Positions 40,952 through 49,993 of a stretch of DNA of 64,000 nt are shown here, in pieces; position 1 is the first letter of the stretch; each line of letters starts with the position of its first letter. The position numbers and the translations under genes were made by a program. The notes beneath the pieces are model-generated. The model had not been told where the DNA came from. It searched no databases and worked only from the letters and a program-made list of their open reading frames with translations. The DNA lies in NCBI RefSeq assembly GCF_001015195.1, contig NZ_LDES01000027.1, positions 1 through 64,000 of the forward strand. The letters run 5' to 3'. Source of the DNA: Sphingomonas sp. Y57. GTDB taxonomy: Bacteria > Pseudomonadota > Alphaproteobacteria > Sphingomonadales > Sphingomonadaceae.

Positions 40952-41105
40952 GGATACCTCGTGGCGCGGGGGCGAGTTCCGATCCATCCGGTATCGATCA
41001 CCGGCCGTCAATTGCTCTCCGAACACCACCGCCGGAACGGCTGGACAGCGACCCGCATCTGATCGAAGACGGCTCCGTTTCGACAATGAGCCCAGGACCC
41101 AGCCG

Positions 41106-42668
41106 ATGAGCCGCGATTCGAGCGCGACGACCGATCTCTCCCGGCGCGATGCGTTGCTCGCGGGGGTAGCGTCGGCGACGATGCTCGCCGGGGCGGGCGC
41201 GGCCGAGGCGCGGTCTGCCCGCCGCTCGGCGGCCCCGCCCGAGATCGTTACCTGGCCGGCAATCGACCTCGCTGCGCGCATTCGAAGCCGCGCAGTGTCG
41301 TGCCGCGAGGTGATGGCGGCGCATCTCGACTGGATCGACGGGGTCAATCCGACGCTGAACGCAATCGTCTCGCGGGTCGAGCGGCCGGCCTTGCTCGCCG
41401 CGGCCGATGCGGCCGACCGCGAGATCGCCGCCGGGCGCTATCGCGGCTGGATGCACGGCGTGCCCCACGCCGTGAAGGATCTCGCCGCGACGCGCGGCAT
41501 CCGCACCACCATGGGATCGCCGATCTTCGCCGACAATGTCCCCAAGGCCGACGAGATCTTCGTCGAGCGGCTGCGCGCGGCGGGCGCGATCCTGATCGGC
41601 AAGACCAACGTCCCCGAATTCGGCTTGGGCTCGCAGAGCTACAACCCCGTGTTCGGCGTCACCCGCAATGCCTATGATCCGTCGCGCACCGCGGGCGGCA
41701 GCAGCGGCGGTGCGGCGGCGGCGCTGGCGGTGCGCATGGTGCCGCTCGCCGACGGCAGCGACTTCGCCGGATCGCTGCGCAACCCGGCCGGCTGGAACAA
41801 TGTCTTTGGCTTCCGCCCCTCGGCCGGCCGCGTGCCGCACGGCCCGACCAACGAGCTGTTCGTCCAGAATATCGGTTATGAAGGGCCGATGGCGCGCACG
41901 GTCGGCGATCTCGCGCTGCTGCTGTCGACGATGGCCGGTTATGACGCGCGCACGCCGCTGTCGCTCGACGGCGATCCGGCGGTCTTTGCCGGCCCGCTCG
42001 ACCGCGACATGAAGGGCGTCCGCATCGGCTGGCTCGGCGATCTCGGCGGGGTGCCGATGGCGCCCGGCATGCTCGACCTCTGCCTGTCGGGGCTGCGGCG
42101 GCTGGAGGCGGCAGGCTGCGTGATCGAGCCGGTATCGCTCGGCATCGACCGCGACACGCTGTGGAGGGCGTTCGTCCAGCTCCGCCAGGGCTTTGTTGCG
42201 GGCGGCCTCGGCCCGCTCTACGCCGACCCCGCCAGGCGCAAGCTGCTCAAGCCCGAGGCGGCGTGGGAGATCGAGAACGGCCTCAAGCTCTCGGCGGTCG
42301 ACCTCTACAACGCCTCGATCGTCCGCTCGCGCGTCTATGAGGCCTATCGCCAGGCGTTCGAGCGCCACGATTTCCTCGCCCTGCCGAGCGCGCAGCTCTT
42401 TCCGTTCGACGCCGGGCTGCACTGGCCGAAGGAGATCGCCGGGGTGGCGATGGACAGCTACCACCGCTGGATGGAGATCGTCGCCGGGCCGAGCCTGACC
42501 GGATGCCCGGCGCTATGCGTCCCCGCCGGCTTCGGCCCGGAGGGACTGCCGAGCGGTATCCAGCTCGTCGGACCGAACCGCCAGGACCTCGCCGTCCTTC
42601 AGCTCGGCCGCGCCTATGAGCAGGTCGCGGGGGATATATTGGCGAGGAAGCCGGCGCTGCTGGGCTGA
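41106..42668 (+). CDS. Tat-exported amidase (amidase signature family)
   Basis: 520 residues from ATG 41106. The twin-arginine leader TDLSRRDALLAGVASATMLA ends in an AxA site, so export after folding is expected. The Ser-cisSer-Lys triad is visible: Lys124 in HAVKDL, Ser199 in AGGSSGG and Ser223 in FAGSLRNPA. LIGKTNVPEFGLGSQSYNPV and GCPALCVPAGFGPEGLPSGI are further family blocks. Substrate is not known; such enzymes hydrolyse amides, aryl amides or peptides. It converges on pyk, with a palindromic repeat between. Confidence 0.94.
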   Translation: MSRDSSATTDLSRRDALLAGVASATMLAGAGAAEARSARRSAAPPEIVTWPAIDLAARIRSRAVSCREVMAAHLDWIDGVNPTLNAIVSRVERPALLAAADAADREIAAGRYRGWMHGVPHAVKDLAATRGIRTTMGSPIFADNVPKADEIFVERLRAAGAILIGKTNVPEFGLGSQSYNPVFGVTRNAYDPSRTAGGSSGGAAAALAVRMVPLADGSDFAGSLRNPAGWNNVFGFRPSAGRVPHGPTNELFVQNIGYEGPMARTVGDLALLLSTMAGYDARTPLSLDGDPAVFAGPLDRDMKGVRIGWLGDLGGVPMAPGMLDLCLSGLRRLEAAGCVIEPVSLGIDRDTLWRAFVQLRQGFVAGGLGPLYADPARRKLLKPEAAWEIENGLKLSAVDLYNASIVRSRVYEAYRQAFERHDFLALPSAQLFPFDAGLHWPKEIAGVAMDSYHRWMEIVAGPSLTGCPALCVPAGFGPEGLPSGIQLVGPNRQDLAVLQLGRAYEQVAGDILARKPALLG

Positions 42669-42685
42669 GTTTCAGCAAGATTGAA

Positions 42686-42756
42686 CCGTTCGTGTCGAGC
42701 GAAGTCGAGACACGTTGCGAGAGCGAACGTCCCTCGATTTCGATCGGGACGAACGG
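42686..42756. repeat. REP-like double palindrome between convergent genes
   Basis: The arms 42686-42714 (start CCGTTCGTGTCGAGCGAAG) and 42728-42756 (end GATCGGGACGAACGG) are inverted copies with about six mismatches. The left arm is also a hairpin by itself (GTGTCGA and TCGAGACAC). It lies between the amidase and pyk stops, where it may act as a bidirectional terminator. Confidence 0.75.
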
Positions 42757-42781
42757 ACAATTTCATCCGTTCAGGAACGTC

Positions 42782-44239
42782 CTACCCGCCATAGCCCTTC
42801 AGCTCCTCCCCGGTCAGGCGGACGACGTGGAGCATGTTGGTCGAGCCCGGCGTGCCGAAGGGGACGCCTGCGACCACGACGATGCGATCGCCGGCATTGG
42901 CGAGCTTGTGGCGGAGCGCCATGCGCTTGGCCTTGGCGACCATCTCCTCGAAGCTGGCGACGTCGCGGGTGCGGACCGAATGGCTGCCCCACAGCAGGCC
43001 CATGCGGCGCGCGGTGGCGAGCTTCGGCGTCAGCACCAGCAACGGCACCGACGGCCGTTCGCGGGCGATGCGCCGCGCGGTCGAACCCGACAGGGTGAAG
43101 CAGATGATCAGGCTCGCCGAGACGGTCGCGGCGATCTGCGCGGCGGCTTCGGCCAGCGCGTCGGCGGTGGTCGCGTCGGGATGCGTCTCGGTGAAGTGCA
43201 GCCGCGCGGCATAGCCGGGATCGCTTTCGACCGAGCGCGCGATGGCGTCCATCATCGCGACCGCCTCCTCGGGCCACTGCCCGCTCGCCGATTCGGCCGA
43301 CAGCATCACCGCGTCGGCACCGTCGTAGATGGCGGTCGCTACATCGGACACTTCGGCGCGGGTCGGGGTCGGCGCCTGGATCATCGATTCGAGCATCTGG
43401 GTCGCGACCACCACCGGCCTGCCCATCCGCCGCGCCGTCTCGACGATCCGCTTCTGCATCGGCGGCACCCGCTCGGGCGGCAGTTCGACGCCGAGGTCGC
43501 CGCGCGCGACCATCACCGCGTCGGCGATCTCCAATATCTCGTCGAGCCGCTCGACCGCCGCCGGCTTCTCGATCTTGGCGAGCAGCGCCGCCTTGCCGCC
43601 GATCAGCCGCCGCGCCTCGGCGACATCCTCGGGCCGCTGGACGAAGCTCAGCGCGATCCAGTCGGCGCCATGGTCACAGGCGAAGGTCAGGTCGCGGCGG
43701 TCCTTCTCGGTCAGCGCCGCCATCGGCACGATCACGTCGGGGACGTTCAGCCCCTTGCTGTTCGACAGCGCGCCGCCGACCTCGACCAGCGTCTCGATCC
43801 GGTCGGGGTGGACGGAGCGGACGCGCAGCACCAGCTTGCCGTCGTCGAGCAGCAGCCGGGTGCCCGGCTCGAGCGCCTCGAAGATCTCGCGATGAGGAAG
43901 CTGGACGCGGTGCAGGTCGCCAAGTGCCGGATCGCGGTCGAGGGTGAAGGCCTGGCCGGTCGCGAGCTGGACCGCGCCATCGGCGAACTTGCCGACGCGA
44001 AGCTTGGGCCCCTGCAGGTCGAACAGGATCGTCGTCGCCCGGCCGAGTTCCTTCTCCATGGCGCGGATCGCCTGGATCAGGGGAATTTTGTCCTCGTGTG
44101 CACCGTGGCTCATGTTGATGCGGAAGGCGTCGGCGCCCGCACGGAACAGCTTCGCGATCATCTCGGGCGAGCTGCTCGCGGGGCCGAGCGTGGCCAGCAC
44201 GCGTACCTTGCGCTGACGGGGGGGGATCTGGATGTCCAC
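42782..44239 (-). CDS. pyk: Pyruvate kinase
   Basis: 485 residues from GTG 44239, preceded by AGAGGAG at a good distance; a longer frame from 44329 has no ribosome site. The phosphoenolpyruvate site is VRVLATLGPASSSPEMIAKL; FRINMSHGAHEDK, FDLQGPKLRVGKF, LLAKIEKPAAVERLDEILE (active Lys and Glu), MVARGDLGVELP and AVMLSAESASGQWPEEAV follow in family order. It makes ATP and pyruvate at the end of glycolysis/ED. It is divergent from gapR. Confidence 0.97.
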   Translation of the reverse strand: MDIQIPPRQRKVRVLATLGPASSSPEMIAKLFRAGADAFRINMSHGAHEDKIPLIQAIRAMEKELGRATTILFDLQGPKLRVGKFADGAVQLATGQAFTLDRDPALGDLHRVQLPHREIFEALEPGTRLLLDDGKLVLRVRSVHPDRIETLVEVGGALSNSKGLNVPDVIVPMAALTEKDRRDLTFACDHGADWIALSFVQRPEDVAEARRLIGGKAALLAKIEKPAAVERLDEILEIADAVMVARGDLGVELPPERVPPMQKRIVETARRMGRPVVVATQMLESMIQAPTPTRAEVSDVATAIYDGADAVMLSAESASGQWPEEAVAMMDAIARSVESDPGYAARLHFTETHPDATTADALAEAAAQIAATVSASLIICFTLSGSTARRIARERPSVPLLVLTPKLATARRMGLLWGSHSVRTRDVASFEEMVAKAKRMALRHKLANAGDRIVVVAGVPFGTPGSTNMLHVVRLTGEELKGYGG

Positions 44240-44432
44240 GGGCGCTCCTCTTTCCGGAGCGCCTCGGGATAGAATCTGCCACCGATATGGCAACCCCTTC
44301 CGTCGTCTCTCCGTCATGGTTCGCCGCATCGGACGCGCTTCGCCGATTCCCCGTTGCCGATTCCCCGTTGAGCGCCCGCACGGCTCGCTCTACAGCCTGC
44401 GCCTTTCACGCATATCGAGGGACTCGCGAATC

Positions 44433-44696
44433 ATGGCCGAAGCCGACACGACCGAAGACAAGGGCAGCATCGCCGCGCAGGAGCTGCGCCTGTTCGTCGA
44501 GCGGGTCGAGCGGCTCGAGGAAGAGAAGAAGGGCATCGCCGACGACATCAAGGACGTCATGTCGGAGATGAAGGGCCGCGGCTACGACACCAAGATCGTC
44601 CGCAAGCTGATCTCGATCCGCAAGAAGAAGAAGGGCGAGCATGAGGAAGAGGCGATGATCCTCGAAACCTACATGGCTGCGCTGGGTATGATCTGA
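44433..44696 (+). CDS. gapR: Nucleoid-associated protein GapR (DUF2312)
   Basis: 87 residues: AAQELRLFVERVERLEEEKK, then IADDIKDVMSEMKGRGYDTK, and KLISIRKKKKGEHEEEAMIL. This is the coiled-coil and helical fold of GapR, which clamps overtwisted DNA ahead of polymerases in Caulobacter and relatives. The conserved GYDTK and RKKKK patches contact DNA. ATG 44433 is preferred to upstream codons. Divergent from pyk; the gene is followed by composite repeats. Confidence 0.93.
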   Translation: MAEADTTEDKGSIAAQELRLFVERVERLEEEKKGIADDIKDVMSEMKGRGYDTKIVRKLISIRKKKKGEHEEEAMILETYMAALGMI

Positions 44697-44702
44697 GGTC
44701 GT

Positions 44703-44856
44703 TGACCGTCACCCCAGCCCCTCGACTGCCTGCAAGGCAGGCGCTCGGGATAAACTTCGGCCTTTGGCCGAAGGCTGGGGTCCATGTCTCTCATCAGCCA
44801 GATGGCATCTGAGGAGAAGACAGACATGGATGCCTGCCTCCGCAGGCATGACGGTT
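44703..44856. repeat. Composite intergenic repeat, copy 2 (module B then module A)
   Basis: Module B is AGCCCCTCGACTGCCTGCAA with GGCAGGCGCTCGGGATAAAC (about 44711-44758), the reverse complement of the copy at 26.94-27.0 kb. Module A (CCATGTCTCTCATCAGCCAG to CAGACATGGATGCC, about 44781-44838) is in the same orientation as at 26.9 kb. So the two modules keep their content but swap order. A degenerate B end (GCCTCCGCAGGCATGACGG) closes the copy. Confidence 0.8.
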
Positions 44857-44934
44857 GGGGGCTTGTCCCATTTGACCATGCGACCGGCCCGGCCTAGGCA
44901 ACGGGCTCGCCAGAGCCCGCAAGGCCGACCGGCC

Positions 44935-45002
44935 GCCCGAGCTTATGCGAGGATAGCCAAGCAGGACGGATGTCCTGCGCCCGGCGCTTGAGGGCCAATC
45001 AA
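44935..45002. repeat. GAGCTTATGCGAGGA repeat, half copy
   Basis: The right arm of the long inverted repeat seen complete near 48 and 61 kb: GCCCGAGCTTATGCGAGGAT, then AGCCAAGCAGGACGG and GCGCCCGGCGCTTGAGGG. No matching left arm was found. It ends two bases before the panB start codon, so the panB ribosome-binding region lies inside the repeat. Confidence 0.8.
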
Positions 45003-45004
45003 CA

Positions 45005-45862
45005 ATGTCCACCTTCCAGATCGACACCGCCACCAGCCGCGCCAATCCGACGCCGGCCCCGATGAAGCGGCTCACCGTCCCCGCGATCCGCGCCGCCAAG
45101 GGCAAGACGCCGGTGGTGGTGCTCACCGCCTACACGATCCGGATGGCGCAGATCCTCGATCCGCATTGCGACATGCTGCTCGTCGGCGACAGCCTGGGCC
45201 AGGTGCTCTACGGCCTGCCGTCGAGCGTGCCGGTCAGCCTCGACATGATGATCGCGCACGGCGCCGCGGTGGTGCGCGGCAGCTATCACAGCCTCGTCGT
45301 CGTCGACATGCCGTTCGGCTCCTATGAGGAGAGCCCGGAGCAGGCGTTCCGCTCGGCCGCGCGGGTGCTCAAGGAGACCGGTGCCGCGGCGGTCAAGCTC
45401 GAGGGCGGCGCGGCGATGGCGGAGACGATCGCCTTCCTGACGGCGCGCGGCATACCGGTTGTCGGCCATGTCGGCCTGACCCCGCAGGCCGTCAACGTCC
45501 TGGGCGGCTATGGCGCGCGTGGCCGCGGGCAGGAGGAATATGCCAGGTTGATCGACGATGCGAAGGCGGTGGCTCAGGCCGGGGCCTTCTCGCTGGTGGT
45601 GGAGGGCGTGGTTGAACCGCTGGCGATCGAGATGACCAGGGCGATCGATGTGCCGACGATCGGCATCGGCGGCTCGGTCGAATGCGACGGCCAGGTGCTC
45701 GTGATCGACGACATGCTCGGCATGTTCGATCGGGTGCCCCGCTTCGTGAAGAAATATGAGCAGCTCTCCGAGAAGATCGACGCGGCTGTCGCGACCTATG
45801 CCGCCGACGTCCGCGAGCGCCGCTTCCCGACCGTTGACCAGACCTATCAGCCGAAGAAGTGA
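45005..45862 (+). CDS. panB: 3-Methyl-2-oxobutanoate hydroxymethyltransferase
   Basis: 285 residues. Pantothenate pathway: it adds a formyl-derived hydroxymethyl group to alpha-ketoisovalerate. Motifs are [60 protein letters not shown] (metal/substrate loop), [17 protein letters not shown] and [18 protein letters not shown], all in the order of Pan[21 protein letters not shown] ends the barrel. The start ATG is two bases downstream of a dispersed repeat. There is no clear ribosome site, so translation may depend on the repeat. Confidence 0.96.
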   Translation: MSTFQIDTATSRANPTPAPMKRLTVPAIRAAKGKTPVVVLTAYTIRMAQILDPHCDMLLVGDSLGQVLYGLPSSVPVSLDMMIAHGAAVVRGSYHSLVVVDMPFGSYEESPEQAFRSAARVLKETGAAAVKLEGGAAMAETIAFLTARGIPVVGHVGLTPQAVNVLGGYGARGRGQEEYARLIDDAKAVAQAGAFSLVVEGVVEPLAIEMTRAIDVPTIGIGGSVECDGQVLVIDDMLGMFDRVPRFVKKYEQLSEKIDAAVATYAADVRERRFPTVDQTYQPKK

Positions 45863-45953
45863 ATGGACGACCGTTCATCCGGCATATCTATTGACTATGG
45901 CACCGCGCGCTGACGCTCGCTAAGAGACCCGTTCCTAGTTCCGGAGAAGATGC

Positions 45954-46661
45954 TTGGCCTCCACGCCGCCCACCGAAGAAGCCTTCCTGCGCGAGGTCGA
46001 CGACGAGCTGCGCCGCGACCAACTCCAGAAGATGGTCCGGCACTACGGACGGATCGCTCTCGTTGCGCTCCTCCTGCTCCTGGTCGCCTTCGGCGGCTTC
46101 CTCTATTGGCGCCAGGCCTCCGAAAAGAAGGCCGAGGCGCAGGGCGAGGAGATGAGCGCGCTGATCGCCGACGTGCAGGCGAACCGCACGGCCGAAGCCA
46201 CGAAGAAGATCGACAAGCTCGTCGCCGAAGGTGGCGACGGCTATCGGATCGCGGCGCTGCTGACCAAGGCGACGCTTGCCGCCGACCGCGGCGATACCAA
46301 GGGTGCGATCGGGATCTATGCCGGGATCGCCGCCGACGAGAAGGCTGCCCAGCCCTATCGCGACGTGTCGCTGATCCGGCAGACCCTGCTCGAATATGAC
46401 GGCCTGGCGCCGCAGCAGGTGATCGATCGGCTCAAGCCGCTCGCGGTCGAGGGCAATCCCTTTTTCGGCACCGCCGGAGAAATGACCGCGGTCGCTATGA
46501 TCCAGGCCAATCGCGGGGCTGAGGCGGGCCGCCTGCTCGCCGCCGTTGCCCGCGACAAGACCGTGCCCGATACGCTGCGGACCCGTGCCGCGCGGCTCGC
46601 GACCAGCCTTGGCGTCAATGTGGATGCCCCGGCCGCTGCAGCCCCCGCTGACAAGGATTGA
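45954..46661 (+). CDS. YfgM-like membrane-anchored TPR protein
   Basis: 235 residues from TTG 45954, six bases after GGAGA; the ATG at 45950 is in another frame. The N-terminus EEAFLREVDDELRRDQLQKM is cytoplasmic and is followed by one membrane helix (RIALVALLLLLVAFGGFLYW) near residues 33-52 and a periplasmic TPR-like helical region to AAPADKD. In Escherichia coli the YfgM/BamB/Der gene order is the same, and YfgM assists Sec-exported proteins with PpiD. Overall match is by layout and context rather than a strong motif. Confidence 0.85.
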   Translation: MASTPPTEEAFLREVDDELRRDQLQKMVRHYGRIALVALLLLLVAFGGFLYWRQASEKKAEAQGEEMSALIADVQANRTAEATKKIDKLVAEGGDGYRIAALLTKATLAADRGDTKGAIGIYAGIAADEKAAQPYRDVSLIRQTLLEYDGLAPQQVIDRLKPLAVEGNPFFGTAGEMTAVAMIQANRGAEAGRLLAAVARDKTVPDTLRTRAARLATSLGVNVDAPAAAAPADKD

Positions 46662-46665
46662 TCGG

Positions 46666-48000
46666 ATGACCCGGAAGTTTTTCGCGCTCACCGCGGCGCT
46701 GGCGATGACGACCATGCTCGCGGGCTGCGGCATCTTCGGCGGTGGCGAAGGCAAGAAGCCCAAGACGCCGGTGCTGGGGCAGCGCATCCCGATCCTGACG
46801 GCGGAAACCGGTGCCGAGGTCGATCCGACCCTCGAGGTTGTGCCGGTCACCGTGCCTGTCGAACAGGTCAATCCCGAATGGAGCCAGCCCGGCGGCAACG
46901 CGACCAAGTCGATGGGGCATGTGGCGCTCGGCCAGCAGCTCGGCGTCGCCTGGGACCGCAAGATTGCCGGTTCGACCAAGAAGGCCCGGCTCGCGGCCGG
47001 CCCGGTGGTCGGTGGCGGCCGCGTCTATGTGATCGATGTCGATGCCGAGATCCACGCCTATGACCTGAAGAGCGGGGCGCCTGTCTGGACCGCGGTGCTG
47101 TCCGACAAGGACGGCAACAAGGCGTCACTGTTCGGTGGCGGCGTCAGCTACAGCAACGGCAAGGTCTTCGCCACCAACGGCGTCGGCGACGCCGCCGCCT
47201 TCGACGCGGGCAACGGCAGCCGGCTCTGGAAGGTCCGCCCGGGCGGACCGCTGCGCGGCGCGCCATCGGTGGGCCTCGAATCGGTCTATGTGATGAGCCA
47301 GGACAACCAGCTCTTCGCGCTGAAGGAGAGCAACGGCGAACTGATCTGGACGGCGAGCGGCAGCCTGGAGAATGCCGCGGTGTTCGGGGTCGGCGCGCCC
47401 GCCATCGGTCAGGGCACCGTCGTCGCCGGTTTCTCGTCGGGCGAGCTCACCGCCTATCGCTACGAGAACGGCCGCGCGGTGTGGCAGGATTCGCTGTCGC
47501 GCACCAGCATCACCACCTCGGTCGCCAGCCTCGTCGATATCGACGCGTCGCCGGTGATCGACCAGGGCCGCGTCTATGCCGTCGGCCAGGGCGGCCGCAT
47601 GGTGGCGATGGACATCCTCACCGGCCAGCGCCTGTGGGAACTCAACATTGCCGGAATCGAGACTCCCTGGGTCGCGGGTGAATGGCTGTTCATCGTCACG
47701 GACGACGCCAAGCTTCTCTGCATCGCCCGCAACAGTGGTCGCATCCGCTGGCAGACCCAGCTCACCCGCTGGAAGAACGAGAAGAAGAAGAGCAAGCCGA
47801 TCGGCTGGTCGGGTCCGGTCCTCGCCGGTGGTCGCCTGATTCTCACCAACACCGAGGGACAGGTCGTCAACGTCGCCGTCGACACCGGCAAGGTCGGCTC
47901 GGTCACGAAGCTCGGCGATACGATTTATGCCGCGCCGGTCGTGGCGGACAACACGCTGCTGGTGCTGACCGACAAGGGGAAATTGGTAGCGTATAGATAG
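46666..48000 (+). CDS. bamB: Outer membrane assembly lipoprotein BamB
   Basis: 444 residues. The lipobox is MTTMLAGCGIFGG, giving Cys near 22. Beta-propeller repeats include VWTAVLSDKDGNKASLFGGG, LWKVRPGGPLRGAPSVGLES, NGELIWTASGSLENAAVFGV, RLWELNIAGIETPWVAGEWL and IRWQTQLTRWKNEKKKSKPI. BamB scaffolds BamA in the BAM complex, at the outer membrane inner leaflet. It lies four bases after the TPR gene and is followed, across a dispersed repeat, by der, the conserved gene order. Confidence 0.95.
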   Translation: MTRKFFALTAALAMTTMLAGCGIFGGGEGKKPKTPVLGQRIPILTAETGAEVDPTLEVVPVTVPVEQVNPEWSQPGGNATKSMGHVALGQQLGVAWDRKIAGSTKKARLAAGPVVGGGRVYVIDVDAEIHAYDLKSGAPVWTAVLSDKDGNKASLFGGGVSYSNGKVFATNGVGDAAAFDAGNGSRLWKVRPGGPLRGAPSVGLESVYVMSQDNQLFALKESNGELIWTASGSLENAAVFGVGAPAIGQGTVVAGFSSGELTAYRYENGRAVWQDSLSRTSITTSVASLVDIDASPVIDQGRVYAVGQGGRMVAMDILTGQRLWELNIAGIETPWVAGEWLFIVTDDAKLLCIARNSGRIRWQTQLTRWKNEKKKSKPIGWSGPVLAGGRLILTNTEGQVVNVAVDTGKVGSVTKLGDTIYAAPVVADNTLLVLTDKGKLVAYR

Positions 48001-48003
48001 GTG

Positions 48004-48213
48004 CCCTCAGGCGCCGGGCGGCCGGCGTCCGCCGGCCTTGGCTTTCCTCGCATAAGCTCGGGCGCGCGTTCGCGCTTGCGGGACGCTGCGCGTCCCGTTC
48101 CACTGCATGAGTTCTGCGACGGAGCCCGTGGGGCTCCGCAAGGTCGAACGGCCGCCCGAGCTTATGCGAGGAAGGCCAAGCGGGGGGGATGCCCCGCGCC
48201 CGGCGTTTGAGGG
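48004..48213. repeat. GAGCTTATGCGAGGA long inverted repeat, complete copy 1
   Basis: Two 60-base arms, 48004-48063 and 48154-48213, are inverted copies: the left arm ends CTCGCATAAGCTCGGGC, the right arm begins GCCCGAGCTTATGCGAG. The centre (48064-48153) contains shorter palindromes such as GGGACGCTGCGCGTCCC and GGAGCCCGTGGGGCTCC. The element fills the gap between bamB and der and would fold into a large cruciform or RNA hairpin. Copies of the same arms lie near 44.9 and 61 kb. Confidence 0.9.
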
Positions 48214-48252
48214 CTAACAAAAGCCTTATAATCCCGCTATGGGCCCCCTCCC

Positions 48253-49617
48253 ATGGCACAGCTTCCCACCGTCGCGATCGTCGGCCGGCCCAATGTCGGC
48301 AAGTCGACGCTGTTCAACCGCCTCGTCGGCAAGAAGCTGGCGCTGGTCGATGACCGGCCCGGCGTGACGCGCGACCGGCGGGAGGGCGATGCGACGCTCA
48401 TCGGCCTCGACTTCCGCATCATCGACACCGCCGGCTTCGAGACGGACGATCCGCAGACGCTGCCCGGCAGGATGCGCGCCCAGACCCAGGCGGCGGTGCG
48501 CGAAGCCGACGTCGCCCTGTTCATGGTCGACGCGCGCGCCGGCGTGACCCCGCTCGACGAGGAGGTCGCGCTATGGCTGCGTGGCGAGGACACGCCGGTG
48601 GTGCTCGTTGCCAACAAGGCGGAGGGCAAGGCGACCGAATCCGGCGTTCATGAAGCCTTCGGCCTGGGCCTCGGCGATCCGATTCCGTTTTCGGCCGAGC
48701 ATGGCGAGGGCCTGGTCGACCTGTTCGAAGCGCTGCGACCGCATATCGAACGCGACGAAGACGACGGTGCAGAAGACGGCGAGGACGAGGAGGCGGGCGG
48801 CCCGCTCAAGCTCGCGATCGTCGGACGGCCCAACGCCGGCAAGTCGACGCTGATCAATCAGATCCTCGGCGAACAGCGGATGATCACCGGTCCCGAGGCG
48901 GGGATCACCCGCGACTCGATTGCGATCGACTGGGACTGGCACGCCCCCGACGGCACGGTGCGACCCATCCGGCTTATCGACACAGCGGGGATGCGCAAGC
49001 GCGCCAAGGTGCAGGACAAGCTGGAGAAGCTCTCGGTCGCCGACGGCTTGCGCGCGGTCGACTTCGCCGAGGTCGTCGTGCTGCTGCTCGACGCCACGCT
49101 GGGGCTGGAGGCCCAGGACCTGCGCATCGCCGACAAGGTTCTGCAGGAAGGACGCGCGCTGATCATCGCACTCAGCAAGTGGGACGTCGCCGCCGATCCG
49201 CCCGCGCTGTTCCAGGGCGTCCGCACGGCACTCGACGAAGGACTGGCGCAGGTCAAGGGCCTGCCGCTCCTCACCGTCTCCGGGGTCACCGGCCGCGGCG
49301 TCGACCAGCTTCTTCAGGCCGCCCATGAGACGCGCGAGGCCTGGTCGCAGCGCGTGTCGACCGCGAAGCTGAACCGCTGGTTCGAGCGCGCGATCGAGGC
49401 CAATCCGCCGCCGGCGCCCGGCGGTAAGCGGATCAAGCTGCGCTACCTGACCCAGGCGCGGACACGGCCGCCCAGCTTCGTGCTGTTCGGCACCCGCGTC
49501 GACCAGCTTCCCGAGAGCTATCGCCGCTACCTTGTCAACGGCATCCGTCGCGACCTGGGCTTCGGCTCGGTGCCGGTGCGGCTTACCCTGCGCGCGCCGA
49601 AGAATCCGTTCGACTGA
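48253..49617 (+). CDS. der: Ribosome biogenesis GTPase Der (EngA)
   Basis: 454 residues with two consecutive Era-like G domains: GRPNVGKSTLFNRLVGKKLA and GRPNAGKSTLINQILGEQRM. Each is followed by a DTAGF/DTAGM switch II and NKAE or SKWD motifs. The C-terminal KH-like domain starts near LNRWFERAIEANPPPAPGGK and ends in VPVRLTLRAPKNPFD. It is needed for 50S subunit maturation. The stop shares a base with the following TusA-like start (TGATG). Confidence 0.97.
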   Translation: MAQLPTVAIVGRPNVGKSTLFNRLVGKKLALVDDRPGVTRDRREGDATLIGLDFRIIDTAGFETDDPQTLPGRMRAQTQAAVREADVALFMVDARAGVTPLDEEVALWLRGEDTPVVLVANKAEGKATESGVHEAFGLGLGDPIPFSAEHGEGLVDLFEALRPHIERDEDDGAEDGEDEEAGGPLKLAIVGRPNAGKSTLINQILGEQRMITGPEAGITRDSIAIDWDWHAPDGTVRPIRLIDTAGMRKRAKVQDKLEKLSVADGLRAVDFAEVVVLLLDATLGLEAQDLRIADKVLQEGRALIIALSKWDVAADPPALFQGVRTALDEGLAQVKGLPLLTVSGVTGRGVDQLLQAAHETREAWSQRVSTAKLNRWFERAIEANPPPAPGGKRIKLRYLTQARTRPPSFVLFGTRVDQLPESYRRYLVNGIRRDLGFGSVPVRLTLRAPKNPFD

Positions 49618-49835
49618 TGCCGCCGCTCCGGCTCGACGCGCGCGGCATGCGCTGCCCTTGGCCGGTGGTGCGGCTGGCACGCGCGATTCGGGACGGGGCG
49701 GAGGCTGTCCTGATCCTCGCCGACGATCCGATCGCGCCTGGCGAGATCGCGGCATTGGCGGCGCAGCGGGGCTGGTCGGTTGCGCCCGCCGGTGAACCCG
49801 CCGCCTGGATCGTCAGTACGGCTGTCACACCCTGA
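49617..49835 (+). CDS. TusA-like sulfur-carrier protein
   Basis: 72 residues. PLRLDARGMRCPWPVVRLAR carries the conserved Cys-Pro motif; the Cys would hold a persulfide. VLILADDPIAPGEIAALAAQ and RGWSV complete the TusA alpha/beta fold. TusA-like proteins carry sulfur for tRNA thiolation or molybdopterin assembly; which pathway this one serves is not evident. Coupled to der through TGATG. Confidence 0.9.
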   Translation: MPPLRLDARGMRCPWPVVRLARAIRDGAEAVLILADDPIAPGEIAALAAQRGWSVAPAGEPAAWIVSTAVTP

Positions 49836-49993
49836 CGGCTTCGACTATTGGCTGACGGTGGCGGGCAAAAAGCCGCGAAGACCTGGCGCGATCCGGGAAA
49901 ACCCGTTGAAAACAACGCCCTTGCAGTAACCTGACGTTTACGAGCCCGCGCTATCGTTCCGCTATCGGTCAGGAGTGCGAACGGGAAGCGGAC

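Noticed and set aside
41106..42668. GatA-type aspartyl/glutamyl-tRNA amidotransferase
   Set aside because: The amidase signature is shared, but a Tat leader and absence of gatC/gatB neighbours point to an exported amidase.
48001..48210. Short open frame across the bamB-der gap, with a related one at 60.7-61.1 kb
   Set aside because: Both are readings through the long inverted repeat (RAYARxAKxxGCPAPG-like strings) and recur only because the repeat recurs.
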